From positions 367,205 to 431,204 of the forward strand of contig CP098402.1 in assembly GCA_025916675.1 (NCBI GenBank): DNA of 64,000 nucleotides, in the 5' to 3' direction. The notes under the pieces are model-generated. The model did not search any database. It was given only the letters and a program-made list of their open reading frames with translations, and was not told where the DNA came from. The position numbers and the translations under genes were made by a program. The DNA comes from Phycisphaera sp. (lineage in GTDB: Bacteria; Planctomycetota; Phycisphaerae; Phycisphaerales; UBA1924). Positions 48,698-55,736 of the stretch are shown here, piece by piece; the stretch's first letter is position 1; each line of letters opens with the position of its first letter.

Positions 48698-48967
48698 GTG
48701 ACAGCGACCCAGACCACAGCCAAGGCCCCCGCGAGAGTCCGCCTCACCCAGCTCACGCGCGGCCAGACGGGCCGTTTGGACTCGAGCGACTTCCAGGACG
48801 ACTCGGCCGCCCACCTCACCGCCATGGGCCTGCGCCCCTCCTGCCAGCTCCGCGTCTGCAAGGCCGGCCAGCCCTGCATCGTCCACGTCGACGGCCACGC
48901 CGGCGGCTGCCGAATCGCCCTCAGCCGAGACCTGGCCGACTCCCTCTACGTCCTGCCTTCATCATAA
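48698..48967 (+). CDS. feoA: Ferrous iron transport protein A
   Basis: FeoA is a small SH3-like cytosolic protein that supports FeoB-dependent Fe2+ uptake. The 89 aa contain VRLTQLTRGQTGRLDSSDFQ, AHLTAMGLRPSCQLRVCKAG (the L-x-MGL-x-PG-like signature with Ser for Gly) and HAGGCRIALSRDLADSLYV (the iron-responsive GGxRIALSRxLA signature). The start is GTG, and feoB follows 4 bp later. An unusual Cys trio (Cys54, Cys59, Cys65 or close by) is present. Confidence 0.88.
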   Translation: MTATQTTAKAPARVRLTQLTRGQTGRLDSSDFQDDSAAHLTAMGLRPSCQLRVCKAGQPCIVHVDGHAGGCRIALSRDLADSLYVLPSS

Positions 48968-48971
48968 TGCC

Positions 48972-50864
48972 ATGCCCACGGTCACGCGCCCACACAACCC
49001 CGTCAGCGTGACCGCCCCCGCGGTGCGCACCGCCGCCCTCGTCGGCAACCCCAACGTCGGCAAGTCAACCCTCTTCAACGCCCTCGCCGGCCGCCGCCAG
49101 AAGACCGCCAACTTCCCCGGCACCACCCAGGAAGCCCACCTCGCCAGCGTCACCACGCCCGCCGGCCCGGTCGTCCTGGCAGACCTCCCCGGTGCCTACG
49201 GCCTGACCCTCAACACCAACGAATCGCGCATCACCAAGGGCGTCCTGGCCGGCGATCAATCGATCAAGGGCTTCCCAACCGGCCAGCCCGACGCCGTCGC
49301 CATCGTCGTCGACGCCACCAACGTGCCCCGCAACCTGCGCCTGGCAGGCGAGGCCATCGCGCTCGGCCTGCCCACCATCATCGTCGTCACCATGACCGAC
49401 GCCGCCGCGCGCACCGGCATCAGCATCGACGCCGAGAAATTCGAGGCCGCCCTCGGCTGCCCGGTCGTCATCGCCTCGGGCAAGACCGGCAAAGGCGTGC
49501 CCGACGTGCTCCCCGCCCTCGCCCGCGCGCGCACCGCCGCCGGCCCGCTCAGCCCCAAAGCGCACGACCTCGACGTGTGGGCCGACGCCGTCTACGCCAA
49601 GGCCTGCACCGCCGAATCGCGCGACCACGACGCCATCACCGATCGCCTCGACCTGGCCTTCACGCATCCGATCCTCGGCGTGGCCACCTTCGCCGCCCTC
49701 ATGACCGGCCTGTTCTGGGCCATCTTCAGCCTGGCCACCATCCCGATGGACGCCATCGAGGCCGGCTTCGGCTGGCTCGCCGGCGTGGTCAGCAGCACCC
49801 TGCCCGCCGGCGCGATCCGCGACCTGCTGGCCGACGGCGTCATCGCCGGCGTCGGCGGCACGCTGGTCTTCCTGCCGCAAATCGTGCTGCTTTTCTTCCT
49901 GATCGCGCTGCTGGAACAAACCGGCTACCTCGCGCGCGCCGCCTTCGTCATCGACCGGCTCCTCAAACCCTTCGGCCTGCCCGGCCACGCCTTCGTGCCG
50001 CTCCTGAGCGGCCACGCCTGCGCGATTCCCGCCATCATGAGCGCCCGCGCCATCCCCGACTTCCGCCAGCGCGTGGCCACCATCCTGGCTATCCCCTTCA
50101 TGAGCTGCTCGGCCCGCATCCCTGTGTACGTGCTGCTCACGCAGATCCTGTTCCCCCAGAGCACCATGCTGCAGGCCGTGGCGTTCACGGGTTGCTACGT
50201 GCTGGGCGCGCTGGCGGGCTTGTTCACCGCCATCATCGCGCGCAGGACCATCCTGAGGGGCAAGAGCCCGGCGATGGCTCTGGAACTGCCGCGGTACCAG
50301 TGGCCAAGTTTGGTCGGCGCAACCAAGACCGCCGCCGCGCGCGGGTGGCTGTTCGTGCGCAAGGCCGGTACCGTCATCCTGGCGATCTCGGTCATCCTCT
50401 GGTGGCTCTCGGCCTACCCCAAGCCAACCGACCCCGACGACGCCCAGCGCGCGGCCGAGGTCTCGTTCCTGGGCCGCATCGGCGACACGCTGCAACCGGC
50501 GTTCGCGCCCATCGGCGCCGATCGGCAGCTCACCGTCGGCATCCTGGCCAGCTTCGCCGCGCGCGAGGTGTTCGTGAGCACGATGGCGGTGCAGATCGCC
50601 GGCACCGACGACGCCGAGGGCGAGGGCGTTCGCGACCGGTTGACCAACGCCACGCGCGATGATGGCACGAAGGTGTTCACCGCGGCGACCAGTTGGTCGA
50701 TGCTGGTGTTCTTCGTGCTGGCCATCCAGTGCCTGCCCACCTTGGTCGTGACGGCCAAGGAAGCCGGCGGCTGGAAGTGGGCGGCGTTGCAGGCCGGGTG
50801 GATGACGGGCGTTGCCTATGTCGCCGCCGCGATCGTGTACGGCGTGATGAGCGCGGTGGGTTGA
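48972..50864 (+). CDS. feoB: Ferrous iron transporter FeoB
   Basis: FeoB imports Fe2+ across the cytoplasmic membrane and has an N-terminal G-protein domain. The 630 aa show G1 GNPNVGKST (25-33), the switch region NFPGTTQE, G3 LADLPGAYGL, a G4-like VTMTDAA where the usual NxxD reads Met-Thr-Asp, and G5-like ASGKTGKG; then eight or more transmembrane helices with gate motifs GHACAIPAIMSARAI, PFMSCSARIPVYVLL and the later FAAREVFVSTMA. It is shorter than the E. coli protein (773 aa) but of common size for the compact form. It is coupled to feoA and a small companion ORF. Confidence 0.95.
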   Translation: MPTVTRPHNPVSVTAPAVRTAALVGNPNVGKSTLFNALAGRRQKTANFPGTTQEAHLASVTTPAGPVVLADLPGAYGLTLNTNESRITKGVLAGDQSIKGFPTGQPDAVAIVVDATNVPRNLRLAGEAIALGLPTIIVVTMTDAAARTGISIDAEKFEAALGCPVVIASGKTGKGVPDVLPALARARTAAGPLSPKAHDLDVWADAVYAKACTAESRDHDAITDRLDLAFTHPILGVATFAALMTGLFWAIFSLATIPMDAIEAGFGWLAGVVSSTLPAGAIRDLLADGVIAGVGGTLVFLPQIVLLFFLIALLEQTGYLARAAFVIDRLLKPFGLPGHAFVPLLSGHACAIPAIMSARAIPDFRQRVATILAIPFMSCSARIPVYVLLTQILFPQSTMLQAVAFTGCYVLGALAGLFTAIIARRTILRGKSPAMALELPRYQWPSLVGATKTAAARGWLFVRKAGTVILAISVILWWLSAYPKPTDPDDAQRAAEVSFLGRIGDTLQPAFAPIGADRQLTVGILASFAAREVFVSTMAVQIAGTDDAEGEGVRDRLTNATRDDGTKVFTAATSWSMLVFFVLAIQCLPTLVVTAKEAGGWKWAALQAGWMTGVAYVAAAIVYGVMSAVG

Positions 50865-51005
50865 GTGCCTTGGGGTGATTGGCAGTTCTGGGTGGTGACG
50901 GTCGTGGCGGTGGGGGCTATCGCGCTCATGGCGCGCGCCGTGCGGCCGGCCAAGCGCCCGCAGAAGCGTGCTGGGCTGACGATCTCGGCTCCGAAGCGCT
51001 CGTAG
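50865..51005 (+). CDS. Small membrane protein immediately after feoB (46 aa)
   Basis: A GTG directly after the feoB stop (TGA-GTG) opens a 46-codon frame: MPWGDWQFWVVTVVAVGAIA, then LMARAVRPAKRPQKRA. One membrane helix with a W-x-F-W start and a basic cytosolic tail is the layout of the tiny proteins often found after feoB in other bacteria (the feoB-associated membrane protein), but without their Cys cluster. The frame and tight spacing support it; no other evidence exists. Confidence 0.55.
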   Translation: MPWGDWQFWVVTVVAVGAIALMARAVRPAKRPQKRAGLTISAPKRS

Positions 51006-51047
51006 CGGCTCGCAACCGAACCTAACGGGTGCTAACCTGTTGCCCTC

Positions 51048-51761
51048 ATGCCCGATTGGCTTTTCTGGATCATTTTGGCGGTTCTGTTGTGGTTTGGTCT
51101 GGCGATTGTCGCCGGGCGGCTGCTGGATGGGCCGCGCGGCGATGAGGTGTTGGGGAACCTGGCGTGGTACGTGATCCGGGGGTACGTGCGGTTGCGGCAT
51201 CCGCCGGTTCTGAGTGGCCTGGAGAACATCCCGGACCCCAAGCGTGGACCGGTCGGGCCGCTGATCGTGGTGGCCAACCATGCTTCGGGCGTTGACCCGC
51301 TGCTGATCCAGGCGATTTTGCCGATCGAGCCGCGGTGGATGATGGCCGCCGACATGCGGCACCCGGCGGGCGAGTTCTTGTGGGAGTTTGGGAGCATCAT
51401 CTTTGTGGATCGGGCGAACAGCGACCCGGCCGGGGTGCGCGAGGCGCTGCGGCACCTTGGTAACGGCGGTGTGCTCGGTTTGTTTCCCGAGGGTGGCATC
51501 GAGCGGAAGCCGCGGACCCTGCGGCCGTTCCAGGCCGGGGTTGGCTTGCTGATCCGTCGGAGTGGTGCTCGGGTGCTGCCGATCGTGATCGAGGGCGCGC
51601 CCATGACGCCGACGGCTTGGGGCGCTCTGTCGCGGACGAGCCGGCCGCGGATCCGGGTGATGGAGCCGATCTCGTATGGTCGTGGGATGGGACCCGGGGA
51701 GGTAGCAGCCGACCTTCAGGCCCGGTATGAGGCGTGGACCGGGTGGGGCGTGGAGGCGTGA
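51048..51761 (+). CDS. 1-acyl-sn-glycerol-3-phosphate acyltransferase (PlsC family)
   Basis: It acylates lysophosphatidic acid to phosphatidic acid in phospholipid synthesis. The 237-aa protein has an N-terminal membrane helix (DWLFWIILAVLLWFGLAIVA), the catalytic HX4D motif (His78-Ala-Ser-Gly-Val-Asp83), an FVDRANSDPAGV segment and LGLFPEGGIERKPRTLRPFQ (glycerol-phosphate binding), then VLPIVIEGAPM. The codon bias is slightly less GC-extreme than that of feoB. It is a typical standalone acyltransferase; the substrate could also be an ornithine or other lyso-lipid. Confidence 0.85.
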   Translation: MPDWLFWIILAVLLWFGLAIVAGRLLDGPRGDEVLGNLAWYVIRGYVRLRHPPVLSGLENIPDPKRGPVGPLIVVANHASGVDPLLIQAILPIEPRWMMAADMRHPAGEFLWEFGSIIFVDRANSDPAGVREALRHLGNGGVLGLFPEGGIERKPRTLRPFQAGVGLLIRRSGARVLPIVIEGAPMTPTAWGALSRTSRPRIRVMEPISYGRGMGPGEVAADLQARYEAWTGWGVEA

Positions 51762-52094
51762 GCTTGCCTTGATGCGCTGGCGGATTGGCGTGCGGATCGG
51801 GTTGAGGTTCTCGTCGAGCATGGAATCACGATACAGGAACGGCTTGCGGCGTCAAGCCGTTTTTTGTGGAACGCTGGGAGGTTGCGCGCTTTGGTGGTGA
51901 TGTTGGGAGATTGTCAACGCGGTGATTGCTACGCGGCGGACTCGCAAGCGTGATGGTCCGAGAAGATCGGTCGCAAAAGCGGGTTGCATGGTGCGTCGAT
52001 ACAACGGGTGAGGATCATGTCTGCGGTGCCGTTTGTGCCATTGCTATGCCTCGTTCGTGTCTCGCTCGATCTCGATGGATGATGGAGTTCGCCC
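51762..52094. other. Intergenic spacer after plsC, containing a terminator
   Basis: Apart from the terminator at 51838 no gene is supported here. The rest (51870-52094) is AT-richer, with TTGTCA at 51914-51919 but no matching -10 at normal spacing. ATGGAG about 15 bases before the ATG at 52095 gives a weak ribosome site for the next gene. Confidence 0.4.
51838..51865 (+). terminator. Rho-independent terminator after plsC
   Basis: AACGGCTTG-CGGCGT-CAAGCCGTT is a perfect 9-bp stem with a 6-nt loop, followed directly by TTTT. It lies 76 bp after the plsC stop and is the cleanest intrinsic terminator in this part of the window. Confidence 0.85.
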
Positions 52095-52946
52095 ATGACC
52101 GACACAATCCCCCCGTCCGGTGAAGCGCCGGTTCTTCCCGAAGCGACGGCACCCGCCGTTTCGGGGTCAGCCGATTCGAGTACTGACTCGATCGACTGGC
52201 TTGATCCAAAGAATCAACCTGCCAGCGGCGACGACCTGCTCGAGTGGGCCAGCGCGCATGTGCCGCTCTGGACTCGTCTAGCCACGGAATTGAACATCGA
52301 TGCGTTTGGTGTGTGGGAGCTTGAGCAGGTCGTCCACGATGCCGAGGCGGTGATGAAGGACATTGAGAGCGGCTTTGCGACCATGTACAGCCCGAGTTGC
52401 AAGGCCGCCGAGGAGAAGTACGAGAATGCTGACATCGCGACGCTGTATCTGGATGCGCGGGCGGCCATCGAGCAACTGAATGCGGCTCTCCATGGCGTGT
52501 TACGCGAGAAGGTGAGATCGTTCGCCGACATGGCTTGCGAGGATGGAGAGCGCGAGGAGATCCTTGGGATTCTGGACGTTCCGGTTCCTGCGGCACCCTG
52601 GCCGAGCCCCGCCCGCCCTCACGGATTTGCGATCGAGTTGATGCAACCCGGCGTGCTGGGAATCGGCTTCCAGACGATGGACGATGATGTGCTCGATGGC
52701 TCGGACGACGAACCTATCAGGTACGAGGTGCAGCGTCGCATTGCCGATGGGGCTTTCGAGCATTTGCTGAGCTGCGATTCGACGGGATTCCGTGACACGG
52801 CCCTGCCCGTGGGAACGCGCCGTGTTGTGTACAGGGTGACGGCCCACCGTGGGCGCCGGATTGGCACCCCGGGATATGCACGGGTGGATTTCTTTCCCGA
52901 GGCCAACGGGGCGAGCCTCGTTGAAAACCCATCGCTATCGGCCTGA
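52095..52946 (+). CDS. Hypothetical protein with helical N-terminus and FnIII-like C-terminus
   Basis: A 283-aa protein of unknown function with no signal peptide. Residues 1-45 are polar. The helical middle part (about 50-150) contains LWTRLATELNIDAFGVWELE, QVVHDAEAVMKDIESGFATM and LDARAAIEQLNAALHGVLRE. The end (about 172-270) is a beta-sandwich: GFAIELMQPGVLGIGFQTMD, PIRYEVQRRIADGAFEHLLS and VGTRRVVYRVTAHRGRRIGT. The plan mirrors that of the 15174 gene, including VQRR and VVYRV motifs, so they are probably paralogues. It is convergent with the TraT-like gene. Confidence 0.6.
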   Translation: MTDTIPPSGEAPVLPEATAPAVSGSADSSTDSIDWLDPKNQPASGDDLLEWASAHVPLWTRLATELNIDAFGVWELEQVVHDAEAVMKDIESGFATMYSPSCKAAEEKYENADIATLYLDARAAIEQLNAALHGVLREKVRSFADMACEDGEREEILGILDVPVPAAPWPSPARPHGFAIELMQPGVLGIGFQTMDDDVLDGSDDEPIRYEVQRRIADGAFEHLLSCDSTGFRDTALPVGTRRVVYRVTAHRGRRIGTPGYARVDFFPEANGASLVENPSLSA

Positions 52947-52997
52947 AGGTTCGGTCTTGGGTGTGTTGGTTTGGCCAATCGGCGTGGAGCGCAGAAC

Positions 52998-53036
52998 AAA
53001 TGCCCGACTACGCAAGATTGCGTGGTCGGGCATTTT
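52998..53036. terminator. Bidirectional terminator between convergent genes
   Basis: AAATGCCCGACTACGC (52998-53013) pairs with GCGTGGTCGGGCATTT (53020-53035) over 16 bp with one wobble around the loop AAGATT, ending in TTTT on the plus strand. It lies about 50 bp after the stop of the FnIII-like gene and 21 bp beyond the stop of the TraT-like gene, and serves both. Confidence 0.85.
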
Positions 53037-53056
53037 GATGGCTTGCGGTCGTGGGG

Positions 53057-53902
53057 CTACTGGGGCAGCATCTGCTTGACGACCTTCTCGACGCGTTGGC
53101 GGATGTGGGGCATGGCCTCGGCTTCTTTCATGTTCATCTGGTTGGCCCAGGCGCTGAGGCGGACGCCGTGGGGGAAGTAGTTGCTGGTGCGTGTGGTGGT
53201 GGCGGTGCTTGAGGAGCTCGAGCTTGTGCCGCCGCCGTCGCCCATGCGGCTGCTACCGACGCCGGCGGTGGTGGTGCCGGCGCTGTCGCTCTCTGCGAGG
53301 AGTTGGAACTCGATGGGCTGGTCCTTGTGTTCTTCGAGGACGAAGTCGGTGATCATGGCCCATTCGCGGACCTTGGAGGCGTTGGTCATGCCCAAGCCAA
53401 CGAGGCCGCCGGCGCCCGCGCCCGCGGCGGCACCGTAGCCCCAGTTGTCGGTGGCGTCGGCGACGAGGACGCCGGTGCCGATGCCGACGGCGGCGCCGCT
53501 GACCCAGCCCATGGTGCGAGCGATCTTCTCGCCGCCGGTCTCGGGTTCGACCTCGCCGAAGAAGCGGGTGCGGGCGCGGAGGCGGTAGGTTGCTTCTTGG
53601 GGGTTGCTGACGAGCTGCCAGCCCTGGGCGGTGGCTGCGTCTCGGAGGAGGTCGGTGAGGTCGATGTCGGCGTCGGAGATGTTCTGGTAAGAGATGTAGA
53701 TGGTCTTGTTATCAGGCGCGGGAGGCTCGAGTTGGGGCGGGGGCACGACCCAGACGGTGCCGTGCTGGGCGCTGGCGTACTTGTTGGCGGTGAGGCGGCC
53801 CATGCCACGGGCGGCGGCGGTGCAGCCGCTGAGGGTGGTGAGGCCGATCAGGCCGGCGATCATGGCCGAAGCCAGGAGCTTGTTTTGAATCCCGTCACGC
53901 AT
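53057..53902 (-). CDS. TraT-like complement-resistance/surface-exclusion lipoprotein
   Basis: A 281-aa outer-membrane-type lipoprotein. The signal peptide MRDGIQNKLLASAMIAGLIG ends in lipobox LSGC (Cys27). The body matches TraT of F-like plasmids: TVWVVPPPQLEPPAPDNKTI, ISYQNISDADIDLTDLLRDA, AQGWQLVSNPQEATYRLRAR, a Gly/Ala-rich central segment (VSGAAVGIGTGVLVADATDN, GYGAAAGAGAGGLVGLGMTN) and MITDFVLEE. A Gly/Ser/Thr-rich low-complexity insertion (about 220-245) is absent from classical TraT. No conjugation genes are nearby, so a chromosomal surface function is more likely than exclusion. Confidence 0.82.
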   Translation of the reverse strand: MRDGIQNKLLASAMIAGLIGLTTLSGCTAAARGMGRLTANKYASAQHGTVWVVPPPQLEPPAPDNKTIYISYQNISDADIDLTDLLRDAATAQGWQLVSNPQEATYRLRARTRFFGEVEPETGGEKIARTMGWVSGAAVGIGTGVLVADATDNWGYGAAAGAGAGGLVGLGMTNASKVREWAMITDFVLEEHKDQPIEFQLLAESDSAGTTTAGVGSSRMGDGGGTSSSSSSTATTTRTSNYFPHGVRLSAWANQMNMKEAEAMPHIRQRVEKVVKQMLPQ

Positions 53903-53929
53903 CTCGGACTCCTTGTCTGTTCCTCTATT

Positions 53930-53954
53930 GCCGGGGCGTTGGAGACGCCCCGGC
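53930..53954. other. GC-rich hairpin in the TraT/KdtA divergent spacer
   Basis: GCCGGGGCGT and ACGCCCCGGC form a perfect 10-bp stem with the loop TGGAG, 28 bp upstream of the TraT-like start. No T-run follows. It could be a leader hairpin in the minus-strand transcript or a protein-binding site; the sequence alone cannot decide. Confidence 0.45.
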
Positions 53955-54138
53955 CATCATCGTTCGAGGGTATCCCTTGGGCGGGGAATGCTCTATCTCC
54001 ATCTGGAGGTTGTTGGTGGCTCGGGGCAGGCCTCGCGGGGTTCGTTGGTTGGTTTTCCTATTCTTGTGGTTCTGGGGTCTTCTTCATTGAGAGGCGTGCG
54101 TGGGTGAACGGGCCGGAAAACGTGGAGCGATTCGGCCG

Positions 54139-55413
54139 ATGGGGTTGGTGACCAACGCGGTGTATCTGGGCGTGGCCGGGGTGACGGCGCCGTGGTGGGC
54201 GCGGAAGGCTCGCGGGGGGTGGGCCGAGCGGTTTGGGCGGGTGGAGCCGGTGGCTGGTGGGGATGATCTGCCGCGGGTGATGCTGCACACGGTGTCGGTG
54301 GGGGAGACCAATGCGATCCGGGCGTTGGTGCCGTTGTTGGTTCCGCATGCGCGGGTGGTGGTGACGGCGACGACGGATACCGGGTTGGCGCGGGCGAAGG
54401 AGCTGTATGGCGAGACCTGTGAGGTCCGGCGGTATCCGCTGGACGCGACGTTTGCGGTGCGGCGGTTTCTGGATGCGGTGCGGCCGGACGTGGTGGGGCT
54501 GGCGGAGCTGGAGCTGTGGCCGAACTTCGTGGCGGCGTGCGGGGCGCGTGGGGTGCCCGTTGCGGTGATCAACGGGCGGATTAGTGAGCGGTCGTTTGGG
54601 GGGTACAAGAAGCTGCGGCCGTTGTTGAGGGGGGCGTTTGGGTCGCTGGCGGCGGTGGGGGCGCAGGACAGGGCGTATGCGGATCGGTTCGTGGCGATGG
54701 GAGTGGCGGCGGATCGGGTGGAGGTGACGGGGTCGTTGAAGTGGGATTCGGCTCCGGATCCGCATCCCGATGGTGTGTCGCCGGGGGCTGTGGCGTTGGC
54801 CAAGGCGCTCGGGGTGGATCGGTCTCGGCCGGTGCTGGTGGCGGGGAGCACTGGGCCAGGTGAGGAGGCGTTGCTGCACGGGGCGTGCCCGGAGGGCGTG
54901 CAGTTGGTGTGTGCGCCGCGGAAGCCCGAGCGGTTTGATGAGGCGGCGGCGGCGCTCTCGGCTGGGGGGCGGGGGTGCGTGCGGCGGTCGGTTGGGGTGG
55001 CTGGGCAGGAGTCTGGTGGGGGGGATCGATTCCTGCTCGACACGCTGGGTGAGCTTGGGGCGGCGTATGAGCTGGCCGACGTGGTGGTGGTGGGGCGGAG
55101 CTTTGGGCCGGTGGATGGGCCGGTGCAGGGGAGCGACCCGATGGAGCCGGCGGCTCTGGGCAAGCCGGTGGTGACCGGGCCGGCCCACGCGAACTTTGCG
55201 ACGGTGGTGGGGGTGCTGGCCCGGGCGGGGGCGTGCCGGGTGGTTGGGGCGGAAGGTTTGGGGGGGGTGATCCAGTCTTTGTTCGGTGATGCGGAGGCCC
55301 CGGGGGTGATGGCCGGTGCGGCGCTGGCGTGCGTGGAAGAGCATCGTGGGGCGAGTGCCCGGCAGGCCGAGATGTTGCTTGCGCTGGCGGGCGATCGGAT
55401 GGTCGGGGGTTGA
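54139..55413 (+). CDS. kdtA: 3-deoxy-D-manno-octulosonic acid (Kdo) transferase
   Basis: KdtA adds Kdo to lipid IVA, completing the minimal lipopolysaccharide core. The 424-aa protein has an N-terminal membrane helix (GLVTNAVYLGVAGVTAPWWA), the GT-B N-domain with VMLHTVSVGETNAIRALVPL and LAELELWPNFVAACGARGVP (catalytic Glu in the S-V-G-E segment), GQ/GAQDRAYADRFVAMG, SLKWDS, VLVAGSTGPGEEALLHGA and a C-domain end EPAALGKPVVTGP. The CMP-Kdo binding motif RHPER reads PRKPER, and the SFxPxGGHNPxEPA loop reads SFGPVDGPVQGSDPMEPA, both departures. ATG 54139 fits the family start; GTG 54100 is an alternative. Confidence 0.85.
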   Translation: MGLVTNAVYLGVAGVTAPWWARKARGGWAERFGRVEPVAGGDDLPRVMLHTVSVGETNAIRALVPLLVPHARVVVTATTDTGLARAKELYGETCEVRRYPLDATFAVRRFLDAVRPDVVGLAELELWPNFVAACGARGVPVAVINGRISERSFGGYKKLRPLLRGAFGSLAAVGAQDRAYADRFVAMGVAADRVEVTGSLKWDSAPDPHPDGVSPGAVALAKALGVDRSRPVLVAGSTGPGEEALLHGACPEGVQLVCAPRKPERFDEAAAALSAGGRGCVRRSVGVAGQESGGGDRFLLDTLGELGAAYELADVVVVGRSFGPVDGPVQGSDPMEPAALGKPVVTGPAHANFATVVGVLARAGACRVVGAEGLGGVIQSLFGDAEAPGVMAGAALACVEEHRGASARQAEMLLALAGDRMVGG

Positions 55414-55736
55414 TGCTTTGGCCACTTCGCCGGGGGTGGCGGCTACACTAAGGACGGTTTGAGCAACAGCGCGACCCGAATGGTCGTATGCCTTTGTGGG
55501 AGCAATGCGTTGGCGGCCTGCTGACGCCGACGCTGCCTGGGCAGCCCCGTCCGGGAGAGCGCTCCACAAGGCCCGAGGGCCCGCGTCCCTTGCGGCCACT
55601 CCGTATGCGGCAGCGCCGCCGCGTACGGCCCACCGACCCACCCGCACACCCCGCCCAGAGCGAGCCGGGGTCAGCCCGCACCGAAGCATCCGTAGCACCT
55701 GCCGCACGCTTCATAGCGCCGCCGATGGAGATTCCA
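55414..55736. other. Long leader/spacer ahead of the giant protease
   Basis: No gene is supported in these 323 bp. The plus-strand frame that runs into the protease is Pro/Arg noise. A short hairpin GCCAC ... GTGGC at about 55422-55441 could end the kdtA transcript, and CTACACTAAG (55443-55452) is AT-richer. GGAGATTCCA just before ATG 55737 provides the ribosome site. The remainder is GC-rich and may be a 5' leader. Confidence 0.4.

Noticed and set aside
49065-51821. A 918-codon minus-strand frame opposite feoB and plsC
   Set aside because: Antisense to feoB; His/Pro/Arg/Gln-rich without motifs.
53057-53902. A remnant of a conjugative plasmid
   Set aside because: Only the TraT-like gene is present; the neighbours are ordinary chromosomal genes and there is no integrase, relaxase or att-like repeat.
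55488-55736. An 83-codon upstream extension of the giant protease
   Set aside because: Pro/Arg-rich noise, and a ribosome site plus the usual LEPR-XLL spacing favour the start at 55737.
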